Numbered from the stretch's first letter, positions 52,203-61,730 are shown. The stretch: 64,000 nucleotides of DNA from JAFGOG01 sp034429215 (GCA_034429215.1 DAOUGI010000030.1:1-64000), one strand, 5' to 3'. Program-made: numbers and translations. The notes: generated by a model not told the origin, from the sequence alone.

Positions 52203-52234
52203 AAACCTGGCGGGACAAGCCCGTCAGGTTTTTT
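52203..52234 (+). terminator. rho-independent terminator
   Basis: Stem AAACCTGGCGGG/CCCGTCAGGTTT (one G-U pair), loop ACAAG, then TTTTTTG. It lies between convergent genes; read on the minus strand the left A-tract is short, so it mainly serves the M23 gene. Confidence 0.85.
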
Positions 52235-52249
52235 GTTGCACCGGCGCAG

Positions 52250-53266
52250 TCATTCCCCGCCCGCCATGATCAGCGGCAGGATGAACCGGTGGTATGTTAT
52301 GGCCTGGATGTCGATGCCATAGTAATAGAAATGCAGGATCCAATCCCAGGTCTGGCCCTGGTCGGCCCAGTATTTTGATCCCCACTGGGTCATGTGGTTG
52401 CCGTCGGTCGGCTCGCCGTTGTATGCGCCGGCATAATAGTAGGCCGGAAAAATGCTGCCATCGCGCACCATGCGATGACCCCAGGTGTCATCCACCGCCT
52501 GGTCGGTTTTCCAATAGGAATAGGCCGGGTTGTAGACCTGATCGCAGGTGCTGTCTACCACGTCTGCCCCGTATTCAGGCCATTTGCCACCCTGGTTGAC
52601 CCAGTACCAGGCATAGGTTTTGACCGCCATAGCGCCCGCCTGGAGTGACTCGGATGGCCAGCTTCCATACCATTCGCTGGGCAGAACGTGTTTGACATAA
52701 GAATTGAAATCGACCACCTCGACGTATTGGATGGGCGGCGGGACGGTGCACGTCGTCTGGCCGGTGATGCCAACCCGGATTGTCAGCGGGGGGTAGAGGC
52801 TCGATTTGGGAGTAGATAGCTGCCCTGCTGCCGGCCGGCCGTCATACTGCGCCTCACCGGTCAGTGCCCGGGGCGGCGAGATGTCGATGACGACCGGCAC
52901 AAGCTTTAGGCGGGCATCCAGCCTGAGTGGGTTGTCATCGTATAGTTGTACGTTTTGAAGCACCCAGTCGCCATAGCCCGGCGCAGTGACCACGACGGTG
53001 GTCGTATACACCACCGCCGGCAGGGGGATTGCGTCGAGGGTACATCTGCCTTCAGAATCGCTCCGGCCTGATAGCCCAAGCGCGGGTATTGAGACGTGCG
53101 CGCCGGGAATGGCAAGCCCGGTCTGGTCGTCCACGATGCCGGCTTGCACTGCTGTGACCCATACCGGCCCGATCGGACCGCCCGGTCGCGCGCCGACTGT
53201 CGCATCACCGCTGAGCAGTAGAGCTGTCAGCAGGACAATGGGCAGAAACACACTGACGGTTCTCAT
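52250..53266 (-). CDS. secreted SpoIID-domain protein
   Basis: 338 residues with a signal peptide (MRTVSVFLPIVLLTALLLSGDATVGA split after about residue 26). Residues 35-125 look like a carboxypeptidase-regulatory-type beta domain (AGIVDDQTGLAIPGAHVSI). The SpoIID domain follows: EVVDFNSYVKHVLPSEWYGSW and ESLQAGAMAVKTYAWYWV. SpoIID proteins are peptidoglycan lytic transglycosylases in sporulation, but this branch is common in non-sporulators, where it acts on cell wall. It converges with the M23 peptidase gene. Confidence 0.87.
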   Translation of the reverse strand: MRTVSVFLPIVLLTALLLSGDATVGARPGGPIGPVWVTAVQAGIVDDQTGLAIPGAHVSIPALGLSGRSDSEGRCTLDAIPLPAVVYTTTVVVTAPGYGDWVLQNVQLYDDNPLRLDARLKLVPVVIDISPPRALTGEAQYDGRPAAGQLSTPKSSLYPPLTIRVGITGQTTCTVPPPIQYVEVVDFNSYVKHVLPSEWYGSWPSESLQAGAMAVKTYAWYWVNQGGKWPEYGADVVDSTCDQVYNPAYSYWKTDQAVDDTWGHRMVRDGSIFPAYYYAGAYNGEPTDGNHMTQWGSKYWADQGQTWDWILHFYYYGIDIQAITYHRFILPLIMAGGE

Positions 53267-53327
53267 CCGAAGCTCGCTCCATGCCTGTCACAATGTTACC
53301 CGGTGTGCCATCAGAAGTGTTTCACTC

Positions 53328-53356
53328 TTGACTTATCGGCTACCGGAGTTTATAAT
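53328..53356 (+). promoter_or_regulatory. promoter of the kinase operon
   Basis: TTGACT (53328-53333), 17-bp spacer, TATAAT (53351-53356). Leader of about 45 bases. Confidence 0.75.
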
Positions 53357-53407
53357 GGTCTGGCGTTGGGAACATTGTACCACTGAAAGGGTTTCTGGCT
53401 CATATTT

Positions 53408-56400
53408 ATGGAACCGGACGGCAGCCTGATAGGCGGGCGATATATCCTGTACGAGCAGTTGGGCACCGGCAGCCAGGGCGCAGTTTATCGCGCAACCGAC
53501 CGGCTGACCGGACAGACGGTGGCCCTCAAACGGGTCATTGCTCCGATGGCACGACCTGATGCCGCCGAGGATGATCTGCGCCTGACGCTGGCCAACGAGT
53601 TCCAGACGCTTGCCTCGCTGCACCATCCGCACATTATCGGCGTGCTGGATTATGGCTTTGACGCGCAGCGCCAACCCTATTTCACTATGGAATACCTCCA
53701 CGACGCCCAGACGATCCTCCAGGCCGGAATGGGCAAGCCGGTTGCAGAACAGGTAGAGCTGCTGATCCAGGTCCTCGAGGTGTTGGTTTATTTGCACCGG
53801 CAGGGTGTCCTGCACCGCGACCTCAAGCCGAGCAATGTGCTGGTGGTCGATGGAATGGCCCGGGTGACCGACTTTGGCCTGTCGGTGCCGCGCGATGAGG
53901 CCAGGGGCACCGTCGGCACCTTTGCCTATCTGGCGCCTGAGGTTCTGGTGGGCAAGCCGGCGGGCGAGCCCGCCGATCTGTATGCGGTGGGGATCATCGC
54001 CTACGAGATGTTTGCCGGACGCCATCCCTTCGATCTGACCAACATCAGCCGGTTTATCGACGGCGCCCTGAATGTCAGCCCCAATCTAGAGGCGCTGGGA
54101 GTGGCCGATGCCCTGGCCGGGGTCATCGGCCGGCTGCTGGACAAAGATCCGCGCTCGCGCTATGGCAATGCCGAGGCATGCATCGTCGCTTTTTGCCAGG
54201 CGATGGGGCGGGCGCGCCCTCGCGAGAGCAGCGCCATCCGCGAGAGCTTTTTGCAGGCTGCCAAGTTCGTGGGCCGCCAGGCGGAATTGGCCAGGCTGAC
54301 CACGGCCCTCGAAGGTGCGCTGGCCGGACAGGGGTCGGCATGGCTTGTCGGCGGCGAAAGCGGCGTGGGCAAGTCACGCCTGCTGGACGAATTGCGCATA
54401 CGCGCCCTGGTCCAGGGAGCCGTGGTGCTCCGCGGCCAGGGCGTTGTCGGCGGTGGCATGGCCTATCAGGTGTGGCGGGATCCGCTGCGGCGGCTGGCTC
54501 TCACGGTCGATTTCAGCGCTCAAGAGGCGGGCGTACTCAAGCCGGTGGTGCCTGACATTGACGCCCTGCTGGGGTGCGATGTGCCTGATGCGCTTGAATT
54601 GGGCGGGCAGGCCGGCGAGCAGCGCTTGCTGGTCACAATCGTCGGCGCCTTTCTCAGGCACCGAGCGCCAACCCTGCTGATCCTGGAGGATCTGCACTGG
54701 ACCAGTGAGAGCCTCAACGTGCTTGGACAGCTTGTGCCGCTGGTGGCCAACCTGCCGCTGTTGATCGTCGGCAGCTACCGGGACGACGAGACCCCCGATC
54801 TGCCGGATCGGCTGCCGGGCATGCGGGTGATCGAGCTGGAGCGGCTATCTGAGCGCGAGATCACTGAGCTTAGCGGCTCGATGCTGGGTGAGGTGGGGCG
54901 CCAGACTCAAGTGCTGGCCCTGTTACAGCGTGAGACGGAGGGCAACGCCTTTTTCCTGGTCGAGGTGGTGCGCGCCCTGGCCCAAGAGGCCGGCCGGCTG
55001 AGCGATGTGAGCCTGGTGTCTCTCCCGGCGCGGATCTTTCCGCGGGGGATCAAGACGATTATCCTCAGACGCCTGGAACGGGTGCCAACCGAGGCGCGAT
55101 CGCTGCTGCACCTGGCGGCGGTGGCCGGACGCGAGATCGATCTGAAGGTCATGTCCAGGCTAAACGGCCAGATCAAGCTGAGCGATTGGCTGACCATGTG
55201 CGCCAACGCTGCTGTGCTCGAGTTCCGAGATGGCCGGTGGCGCTTTGCGCACGACAAGCTGCGCGAGGGGTTGTTGGATACCCTGGGCGGTACGCAGCAG
55301 GTCGATGCACACCGGCGGGTGGCCGCGGCGATCGAGGAAGCCTATCCAGGCGACCCTGACCAGGCTGCTGCGCTGGCCGGTCACTGGGCGGCTATCGGCG
55401 ACAGGCGGCACGAGAGGCACTATGCCAAGCTGGCCGGCCAACATGCAGCAGCGCGGTTTGCCAACACAGAAGCGCTCTCCCATTTGAGCCGGGCTCTCGA
55501 CCTGATCGCACCGGACGATGCCGGCGCGGAGCGGGTGGAGCGTTTTGACCTGCTGCTGGCCCGCGAGCAGGTGTACGATCTATTGGGGGAGCGCGAGGCG
55601 CAAAGCCGGGATCTGGCTATCTTGGCAACGCTGGCCGAGCAGCTAGACGACGGCGGGCCACGGGCAGCCAGGCGGTTGGGGCAGGTGGCCCTGCGCCAGG
55701 CAAATTATGCCCAGGCGATCAGCAACTATCCGGCCGCCATCGCCGCGGCGCAGCGGGCCATCGAGCATGCGGGGGCAGCCGGAGATGCAGCTCTTGGAGC
55801 GGGCAGTTATTTGCAGTGGGGGACAGGCCTGTGGCGCCTGGGCGATTTCTACGGGTGCCGATCGCGCCTGGAACAGGCCCTGGCGCTGGCCCAGGCGGCG
55901 CGATCGCGACAGCTTGAGGCCGATAGTCTGCGCGCGCTGGGCATTGTCTGCTATTACATCGGCGACTATGGCCGGGGCCAGGCCTACTATGAGCTGTCGC
56001 TGCCGATCAGCCGTGAGATAGGCGATCGGAAAGGTGAGGCCGCTACCCTCAACAATTTGGGCGAGGTCGCTCGCTCGCAGGGGGATTATCCCGCGGCCAA
56101 GGGCTATTACGGACGGCGGCTGCAGATTTGCCGGGCGATCGGCGAGCGGCAGGGCGAGACTATTGCTTTGGCCAACCTCAGCCTGGTGGCCCACACCCTA
56201 GGCGATGACGAGGCTGCCCGGAATTACGCTCAGGAGATGCTGCAGATCACACGGCAGATCGGCCACCGCTCGAATCAGGGTTATGCTCTGAACAACCTGG
56301 GTCATGCCCTAGCCAGCCTGAACCGCCTGGCGGAGGCGGCTGAGATCTATAGGCAGGCTGTGGCGCTGCGGCATGAGCTGGGCGAGCATTTCCTGGCGAT

Positions 56401-56737
56401 GGAGTCGCTGGCCGGCCTGGCCCGCGTCCTGATGCTCGAAGGCAAGCCTGCAGAGGCCCGGGTTCACGTGGATCAGATCCTGGCCTACCTGCAAACCGGC
56501 TCCCTGGAGGGCACCGATGAGCCGCTGCGGATCTATCTGACCTGCTACCACGTGCTCAGGGCCGGGCAGGCCTCCGGTGCTCAGGAGGTCCTGGCCATTG
56601 CCTACAATCTGCTGCAGCAGTGGGCCAACAGGATTGCCGACGAGGACCTGCGACGTTCGTTCCTGAGAAATGTTCGCGTCCACCGGCAGATCGTGGACGA
56701 GTACCAGGCCGCCCGTTCGCTGTGGCATGTCGCATGA
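53408..56737 (+). CDS. Ser/Thr protein kinase-AAA ATPase-TPR protein
   Basis: 1109 residues. N-terminal Hanks kinase: Gly-loop GTGSQGAVY, Lys at about 41 (VALKRV), HRDLKPSN at about 136, DFGLS at about 155, GTFAYLAPE; all catalytic residues are present. Residues about 295-620 are a predicted AAA-type ATPase: Walker A GGESGVGKSRLLDE at about 315 and LLILEDLHWTSE. The remainder holds about eight TPR-like units (ARSQGDYPAAKGYYGRRLQI, NLGHALASLNRLAEAAEIYR). No membrane helix. This is the large soluble signalling ATPase type (AcaK/PknK-like). It overlaps the next gene by four bases. Confidence 0.9.
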   Translation: MEPDGSLIGGRYILYEQLGTGSQGAVYRATDRLTGQTVALKRVIAPMARPDAAEDDLRLTLANEFQTLASLHHPHIIGVLDYGFDAQRQPYFTMEYLHDAQTILQAGMGKPVAEQVELLIQVLEVLVYLHRQGVLHRDLKPSNVLVVDGMARVTDFGLSVPRDEARGTVGTFAYLAPEVLVGKPAGEPADLYAVGIIAYEMFAGRHPFDLTNISRFIDGALNVSPNLEALGVADALAGVIGRLLDKDPRSRYGNAEACIVAFCQAMGRARPRESSAIRESFLQAAKFVGRQAELARLTTALEGALAGQGSAWLVGGESGVGKSRLLDELRIRALVQGAVVLRGQGVVGGGMAYQVWRDPLRRLALTVDFSAQEAGVLKPVVPDIDALLGCDVPDALELGGQAGEQRLLVTIVGAFLRHRAPTLLILEDLHWTSESLNVLGQLVPLVANLPLLIVGSYRDDETPDLPDRLPGMRVIELERLSEREITELSGSMLGEVGRQTQVLALLQRETEGNAFFLVEVVRALAQEAGRLSDVSLVSLPARIFPRGIKTIILRRLERVPTEARSLLHLAAVAGREIDLKVMSRLNGQIKLSDWLTMCANAAVLEFRDGRWRFAHDKLREGLLDTLGGTQQVDAHRRVAAAIEEAYPGDPDQAAALAGHWAAIGDRRHERHYAKLAGQHAAARFANTEALSHLSRALDLIAPDDAGAERVERFDLLLAREQVYDLLGEREAQSRDLAILATLAEQLDDGGPRAARRLGQVALRQANYAQAISNYPAAIAAAQRAIEHAGAAGDAALGAGSYLQWGTGLWRLGDFYGCRSRLEQALALAQAARSRQLEADSLRALGIVCYYIGDYGRGQAYYELSLPISREIGDRKGEAATLNNLGEVARSQGDYPAAKGYYGRRLQICRAIGERQGETIALANLSLVAHTLGDDEAARNYAQEMLQITRQIGHRSNQGYALNNLGHALASLNRLAEAAEIYRQAVALRHELGEHFLAMESLAGLARVLMLEGKPAEARVHVDQILAYLQTGSLEGTDEPLRIYLTCYHVLRAGQASGAQEVLAIAYNLLQQWANRIADEDLRRSFLRNVRVHRQIVDEYQAARSLWHVA

Positions 56738-57720
56738 CCGCGGCCGGTGGGATCGAGCCGCGCCCGTTGGCCGAGGCGGTAGGCGCGGCGGAACAGGTTA
56801 TCGACGATTACGTCCGGACCGGCGCCGCCGCCTGGGGCGATGAGAACCTGGCAGTAACGGTCGAGCCGCTGCGAGGGGCAATCCGGTCAGGCAGGATGGA
56901 CGGCTGGGTCGCCTGCCGGGGCGACCAGGGCCTGGGACTGGTTGTCTACCTGGAACGGGCCGAGGCCCACGATTGGCGTGCCAACCGGTATGTGGGGCGC
57001 CGGGGCGGGCGCATTTCCTTCGTGCACCTGCTTTCCGATTGTTCAGAAGAGAACCTGGTCGCCCGGCTGTTGGACCACACGGTGGCCCGGCTGCGCGAGG
57101 CCGGTTGCCGGCATATCACCAGCTACGCCGACCCGGTAGCTCACCTGGAGGCGATCCGCCAGGCCTACCTTGGACTCGGCTTCAGAGCCATCGAGCGGAT
57201 GATCATGTCGGTGTCGTTGGCCAAAGGGCCACCAGATCGATCCTCGCCCCCCGGTTACGATCTGATCGCCTGGGAAGACCGGTACCTGGAGCGGGTGGCG
57301 CAGCTTTTCCACGACGCCAACCGCGACACGGTCGATGCCCTTATCTACCCCCAGTTCAGCACGTTTGAGGAGACGGAACAGATGGTTCAAGCGGTCTGCG
57401 ATGGGGGAGCCGGCGCTTTTGTCGAGGAGGCGAGCGGGATCGTGCTGCGCGGCAGGGAGGTGTGTGGGGCGGTCGTGCTCGTCCGGCCCAAGCCTGACCG
57501 GGGGGTTGTCGTGGCAGCGGCCATCGCTCCGGCATACCAGGGACAGGGCCTGGGCCGAGCGCTGCTGGCCAGGATGCTGGCGTCGGCCTGGGAGGTGGGC
57601 ATCTGGACGGTCGATCTGGTGGTGACCGAGGGGAACCGGCCCGCTGTGGCCCTCTACCGGCGGCTGGGGTTTTCTTCCAGGCGGCGGATGACCGCCTACG
57701 TGTGGGAGGCGACATCATGA
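56734..57720 (+). CDS. GNAT-family acetyltransferase, two domains
   Basis: 328 residues. The C-terminal GNAT domain has the acetyl-CoA loop IAPAYQGQGLGRALLARML and ends TEGNRPAVALYRRLGFSSRRRM, both canonical. The N-terminal half is also GNAT-like (EAIRQAYLGLGFRAIERMIM) but lacks the Q/R-x-x-G-x-G/A loop. ATG 56734 overlaps the kinase stop (ATGA). Position in the operon suggests co-production with the kinase protein; substrate unknown. Confidence 0.85.
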   Translation: MTAAGGIEPRPLAEAVGAAEQVIDDYVRTGAAAWGDENLAVTVEPLRGAIRSGRMDGWVACRGDQGLGLVVYLERAEAHDWRANRYVGRRGGRISFVHLLSDCSEENLVARLLDHTVARLREAGCRHITSYADPVAHLEAIRQAYLGLGFRAIERMIMSVSLAKGPPDRSSPPGYDLIAWEDRYLERVAQLFHDANRDTVDALIYPQFSTFEETEQMVQAVCDGGAGAFVEEASGIVLRGREVCGAVVLVRPKPDRGVVVAAAIAPAYQGQGLGRALLARMLASAWEVGIWTVDLVVTEGNRPAVALYRRLGFSSRRRMTAYVWEATS

Positions 57721-58229
57721 AGATTAAGGCGCAAGCCAAGAAGGAACAGATCATCGCCGATCTGATCGACGCGCGGCGACAGATCCTCAACGCGGCAGCC
57801 AGGCTGCCTGTTGATCAGCGGGACGATGTCTTTCTCGGCGCCTGGTCGGTGCAGGACCTGTTGGCCCACCTGGTGGGCTGGGATCTAGCCAACCTGGCAG
57901 CAGCCGATGAGGTCCTGGCCGACCAGCTTCCGGCTTTTTACGCCTATCACGACCGCGATTGGCAGACCTACAACGCTCATTTGGTGGCGCAGCACAAGAA
58001 GGCCGATTGGTCGGCTATGGTGGCTGCGGTGGAAGGGTCACATCGCGATCTGATTGAGCGCGTGCGGGCGATCCCCGCCGAGGAGCTGGACAGGGACAGG
58101 GGAGTGCGCTACAGAGGGTGGAAGGTGACCATCGCCCGCCTGTTGCAGGCAGAAGCCGGCGACGAAAAGCAGCACGCCGCACAGATCAGAGAGCACTGGG
58201 GGGTGAATGGAGGGCTGGATGCGAAATGA
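57717..58229 (+). CDS. DinB/ClbS-like four-helix protein
   Basis: 170 residues, helical. Pattern KEQIIADLIDARRQILNAAA, then WSVQDLLAHLVGWDLANL with the DinB-type conserved His, and VTIARLLQAEAGDEKQHAAQI with a second His. This fits DinB-like/ClbS (DUF1706) proteins, which include thiol-dependent transferases and a colibactin-protecting hydrolase. ATG 57717 overlaps the previous stop (ATGA), as its stop overlaps the next start. Confidence 0.75.
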   Translation: MKIKAQAKKEQIIADLIDARRQILNAAARLPVDQRDDVFLGAWSVQDLLAHLVGWDLANLAAADEVLADQLPAFYAYHDRDWQTYNAHLVAQHKKADWSAMVAAVEGSHRDLIERVRAIPAEELDRDRGVRYRGWKVTIARLLQAEAGDEKQHAAQIREHWGVNGGLDAK

Positions 58230-59206
58230 GTGAGACATCTGTAGTGGAGTGGCTGCTGCAATCAAACGAGCCGTGGACCCGTTACCGGACCCTGGTCGAC
58301 CTGAAAGGCCGGCCACAGGACGACGTCGAGGTGGAGGCTGCCCGCGCGGCGATGGTGGCCCACCCGCAGGTGCAGGCACTGGTCGCCGAAGTGGCTGCCT
58401 GGCCCGGCTATGCCATCCGGCGGCACAACGACGCCGGCCATCCCCTGCACAAGCTCAGCATGCTGGCCGATTTCGGCCTGCAGGCCGATGATCCGGGCGT
58501 GGCCGCTGCCGTCGAGGCGATGCTGGCCCACCAGTCGGCAGAGGGGGCCTTTCAGAGCCTGATCAGCATCCCCAAGGCGTTCGGCGGCGATGACCAGGAC
58601 CACTGGGCGTGGGTTCTGTGCGACGCGCCGACGCTGGTCTATGCCCTGGCGGCGGTGGGCTTGGGAGAGGAGCCGCGCGTGGCGCGGGCGGTCGATCACC
58701 TGACCGGCCTGGTCGAGGAGAACGGCTGGCGCTGCGTGGCCGCACCGGAGCTGGGCCGGTTCCGCGGGCCGGGGCGCAAGACCGACCCGTGTCCCATCGC
58801 CAACGTCTATGCTCTGAAGGCGCTGGCCCAGACGCCTGGGGGGTTGGACAGCCCTGCCGCCCACACCGGCGCAGAGATGCTGCTGCGGCACTGGATGCTG
58901 CGGGCCGAGATCAAGCCCTACCTGTTTGGCGCCGGCACCGACTATCGCAAGCTAAAATATCCGTTCGTCTGGTACGACGTCCTGCATGTGACCGACGTTC
59001 TCAGCCACTTTCCCTTCACCCGCGGCGACCCGCGCCTGGCGGAGATGGCCGCCGTCATCGCTGCCCAGGCTGACGGGCAGGGCCGGTACACCGCCGCGTC
59101 GATGTACCAGGTGTGGAAGGGTTGGTCGTTCGCCGACAAAAAGAACCCCTCGCCCTGGCTCACGTTCCTGGTCTTGCGCATGCTCAAAAGGCTGGGTGAC
59201 AGATGA
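58226..59206 (+). CDS. hypothetical protein with terpenoid-cyclase-like alpha/alpha repeats
   Basis: 326 residues of helical repeats with segments such as VEWLLQSNEPWTRYRTLVDL, AMLAHQSAEGAFQSL and AYLFG/YDVLHVTDVLSHF that recall the prenyltransferase/squalene-cyclase toroid fold. The catalytic DxDD of squalene cyclases is not present. No signal peptide. Function unknown; a phosphate- or lipid-binding role would be guesswork. Last gene of the kinase operon, coupled by ATGA at 58226. Confidence 0.65.
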   Translation: MSETSVVEWLLQSNEPWTRYRTLVDLKGRPQDDVEVEAARAAMVAHPQVQALVAEVAAWPGYAIRRHNDAGHPLHKLSMLADFGLQADDPGVAAAVEAMLAHQSAEGAFQSLISIPKAFGGDDQDHWAWVLCDAPTLVYALAAVGLGEEPRVARAVDHLTGLVEENGWRCVAAPELGRFRGPGRKTDPCPIANVYALKALAQTPGGLDSPAAHTGAEMLLRHWMLRAEIKPYLFGAGTDYRKLKYPFVWYDVLHVTDVLSHFPFTRGDPRLAEMAAVIAAQADGQGRYTAASMYQVWKGWSFADKKNPSPWLTFLVLRMLKRLGDR

Positions 59207-59282
59207 GCCTTCGCGCCGCCTGCCCGACCGTCGAACACCAGCGAGCCTCCGAAGCGATCGTGGCTGCTGTGAGGATGCCGTT

Positions 59283-59311
59283 TTGACGCTGATGGTTGCC
59301 CGTGTTATACT
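59283..59311 (+). promoter_or_regulatory. promoter of the M24 peptidase gene
   Basis: TTGACG (59283-59288), 17-bp spacer, TATACT (59306-59311). Leader of about 37 bases with AAGGAG. Confidence 0.7.
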
Positions 59312-59354
59312 GCTTCCACGGAACGCGCAACTTACGGATTGAAAGGAGAAACCG

Positions 59355-60419
59355 ATGCGATTGACCAAGCTGCGCCAAACGCTGGCAGAGCGGGAGGTTG
59401 ATGCCCTTCTGATCAGCCAGCCTGAGAACCGGCGCTACCTTACCGGCTTTACCGGCTCGGCCGGCCTGCTGCTGATCACGGACAGCCGGGCGGTGCTGGC
59501 CACCGATTTCCGCTACTACGAGCAGGTGGGCCAGCAGGCGCCTGACTGGGAGCTGGCGCGGATTACAGACAATTTTCAGAAGCTGTTGCCTGACCTGTTG
59601 GCGAGTGCAGGCGTGCGCCGCCTGGGCTTTGAGAGCCAGCACGTGACGGTCGATCAGCTCGCCACGTGGACGCAGGCGACATCCGGCGTCGAATGGGTGC
59701 CGCTCAAGGACACGGTCGAGTCGGTGCGGATGTTCAAGGATGAGGGTGAGATCGAGGCGATGCGCCGCTCTGTGGCACTCACCGATGAGGCGCTGGCCCA
59801 TGCCCTGGAGGTCATCCGGCCGGGCATGACCGAGCTCCAGGTAGCCTGGCTGATCGAGAGCTATATGCGCACCCACGGCGCCAGCAGGGTGGCTTTTGAC
59901 CTGATCGTAGGTGCGGGACCGAACGGCGCGCTGCCCCACGCCCATCCCGGCGACCGGACGATCCAGGCCGGCGACCCGATCGTGTTCGACTTGGGGTGTG
60001 TGGTCGATGGGTACTGTTCGGACCTGACGCGGACGGTGTGCCTTGGCCGGCCAAGCGACAAGTATCTGGCTGTGTTCGACATCGTGTTACAGGCCCAGCA
60101 GGCGGCCGAAGCCGCTATCCGGCCCGGTTTGACGGGGGTGCAGGCCGACGCGGTCGCCCGCGACCTGATCGCGGCTGCCGGCTATGGCGACCAGTTCGGC
60201 CACGGGCTGGGCCACGGCGTCGGGCTGGCGGTGCACGAAAAGCCGGGAGCAGGCCGGCTGTCAACCGACACGCTGCAGGCCGGCATGTCGCTGACGGTCG
60301 AGCCGGGCATCTATCTGCCGGGTGAGTTTGGCGTGCGCATCGAAGACCTGGTCATCATCCGCGATGGCGGCGTCGAGATCCTGAGCGGCGCGCCCAAGCA
60401 AGCGGTTGTAGGCGGGTAG
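59355..60419 (+). CDS. Xaa-Pro aminopeptidase/dipeptidase, M24 family
   Basis: 354 residues. N-terminal creatinase-like domain (SQPENRRYLTGFTGSAGLLL) and pita-bread catalytic domain with all five metal ligands: Asp212, Asp223, His287, Glu316 and Glu330; the proton-shuttle His283 is in HGLGH. Size and motifs fit PepP/PepQ-type enzymes of Gram-positive style (about 355 residues). It releases residues N-terminal to, or linked to, proline in the cytoplasm. GAAAGGAG precedes ATG 59355. Confidence 0.93.
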   Translation: MRLTKLRQTLAEREVDALLISQPENRRYLTGFTGSAGLLLITDSRAVLATDFRYYEQVGQQAPDWELARITDNFQKLLPDLLASAGVRRLGFESQHVTVDQLATWTQATSGVEWVPLKDTVESVRMFKDEGEIEAMRRSVALTDEALAHALEVIRPGMTELQVAWLIESYMRTHGASRVAFDLIVGAGPNGALPHAHPGDRTIQAGDPIVFDLGCVVDGYCSDLTRTVCLGRPSDKYLAVFDIVLQAQQAAEAAIRPGLTGVQADAVARDLIAAAGYGDQFGHGLGHGVGLAVHEKPGAGRLSTDTLQAGMSLTVEPGIYLPGEFGVRIEDLVIIRDGGVEILSGAPKQAVVGG

Positions 60420-60472
60420 GAGCCGGATGCGCGAGCATCCAATCCCCAACCGCTTACTTCAGGCCTCTGGAT

Positions 60473-60501
60473 TTGCCGAAAATCGGGCATTGTGATACAA
60501 T
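60473..60501 (+). promoter_or_regulatory. promoter of the 343-aa membrane protein gene
   Basis: TTGCCG (60473-60478), 17-bp spacer, TACAAT (60496-60501). Confidence 0.6.
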
Positions 60502-60560
60502 AAATAACTGTTAAGACTGCTTTTCCCGCGAGCCAACACGGCGAGAAAGGAGAGACCGCG

Positions 60561-61592
60561 ATGAACCAGGATGGCGGAAACAGAAAGCTGATTATAGGCG
60601 CTATCGTCGGACTGATACTGGGCTTGCTGCTGGGCATGCTTTTGTTTTGGGGTTTGCTCCCACCCAAGATGGGCAACCCTCAAACGTATGACCTGGGGGA
60701 TGAGGGCAAGGTCCAGTTCGTCAAGCTGGTGGCCGACTCGTACGCGCTTGACAAGAATCTGGACAGCGCTCAAGAGATCCTGGGGACATGGGCTCCCGAG
60801 GAAATCCAAAAGGCGATCAGCGGCGCCGTCGCCTCCTACGAGGCTGAGGGCCGGAGCGACAAGGTAGTCAAGATGAACGATCTGCAACTGGCGCTCGGTG
60901 GCACCGCCGCTCCTGAGGCGACGGCAGCTCCTGAGGTCGAGCAGGAAGCGGTTGCCGGCAAAGGGCTAGTAGATCGGCTCAAGATTCCGTGCCTGGTGTT
61001 CATTCTGGCGTTGCTGGTGCTCGTCCTGGGTTGGATCGGCCTCCGCGTCGCCAAGCAGCGACGTGCTGCCCAGGCAGGCGAGGTGACGGCCACCCTTCCT
61101 GGGGCGCCGTCTGAGGCGGAAGTGTCCCTTGCCGAGGAGTGGAAGGGGATCGGCCAGCCGCCCTTGGGCCACTTTATCACCACCTACAAACTGGGCGAGG
61201 ACACCTACGACGAGTCGTTCAGCATCGAGACGCCGACCGGCGAATTCCTGGGCGAATGTGGCGTGGGTATTTCGGAGCTGATCGGCCAGGGTGAGCCGGA
61301 TAACGTGACCGCTTTTGAGGTCTGGCTGTTTGACAAGAGCGACATCCGGACTGTAACCAAAGTGCTTATGAGCGCCTATGCCTACAACGACGAACAGCTG
61401 CGGGCCAGGCTTGCACCCAAGGGTGAGGCGGTTTTGGCTCAGGTCGGCGCGCCGTTTATGCTAGAGACCACCGGCCTGCAGGTACAGGCGACGGTCAGCG
61501 ACCTGCAATATGGCGAAGGACAAACGTCACCCAAGAGCTTTTTCCGGCAACTGACGCTCGGGTTAGTGGCGATGGCCAAGCCGACAGAGTGA
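60561..61592 (+). CDS. hypothetical membrane protein, 343 aa
   Basis: Two membrane helices: residues about 9-33 (LIIGAIVGLILGLLLGMLLFW) and about 137-160 (PCLVFILALLVLVLGWIGLRV). Between them is a soluble helical segment and an Ala/Pro/Glu linker (APEATAAPEVEQEAV). The C-terminal 170 residues are a soluble beta-rich domain (FITTYKLGEDTYDESFSIET). No family recognised; it looks like a conserved Chloroflexota-type protein. It ends in a strong terminator and precedes rpmH. Confidence 0.7.
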   Translation: MNQDGGNRKLIIGAIVGLILGLLLGMLLFWGLLPPKMGNPQTYDLGDEGKVQFVKLVADSYALDKNLDSAQEILGTWAPEEIQKAISGAVASYEAEGRSDKVVKMNDLQLALGGTAAPEATAAPEVEQEAVAGKGLVDRLKIPCLVFILALLVLVLGWIGLRVAKQRRAAQAGEVTATLPGAPSEAEVSLAEEWKGIGQPPLGHFITTYKLGEDTYDESFSIETPTGEFLGECGVGISELIGQGEPDNVTAFEVWLFDKSDIRTVTKVLMSAYAYNDEQLRARLAPKGEAVLAQVGAPFMLETTGLQVQATVSDLQYGEGQTSPKSFFRQLTLGLVAMAKPTE

Positions 61593-61606
61593 GGATGAAC
61601 GACCAG

Positions 61607-61647
61607 AAAACCCGGTTTCACTGAGAAACCGGGTTTTCCTTTTTTTG
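61607..61647 (+). terminator. rho-independent terminator
   Basis: Stem AAAACCCGGTTTC (61607-61619) with GAAACCGGGTTTT (61625-61637), loop ACTGA, then a TTCCTTTTTTTG tail. It separates the unknown membrane protein gene from the rpmH promoter. Confidence 0.92.
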
Positions 61648-61667
61648 TGGCATCCAACCTCGCGAAT

Positions 61668-61696
61668 TTGCAGGAAGGCGAAAAAGAAGGTATAAT
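61668..61696 (+). promoter_or_regulatory. promoter of the rpmH-rnpA-yidD operon
   Basis: TTGCAG (61668-61673), 17-bp spacer, TATAAT (61691-61696). Confidence 0.75.
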
Positions 61697-61730
61697 CGCA
61701 CCTTGCGAATTTCACGGGCGAGGTAAAATT

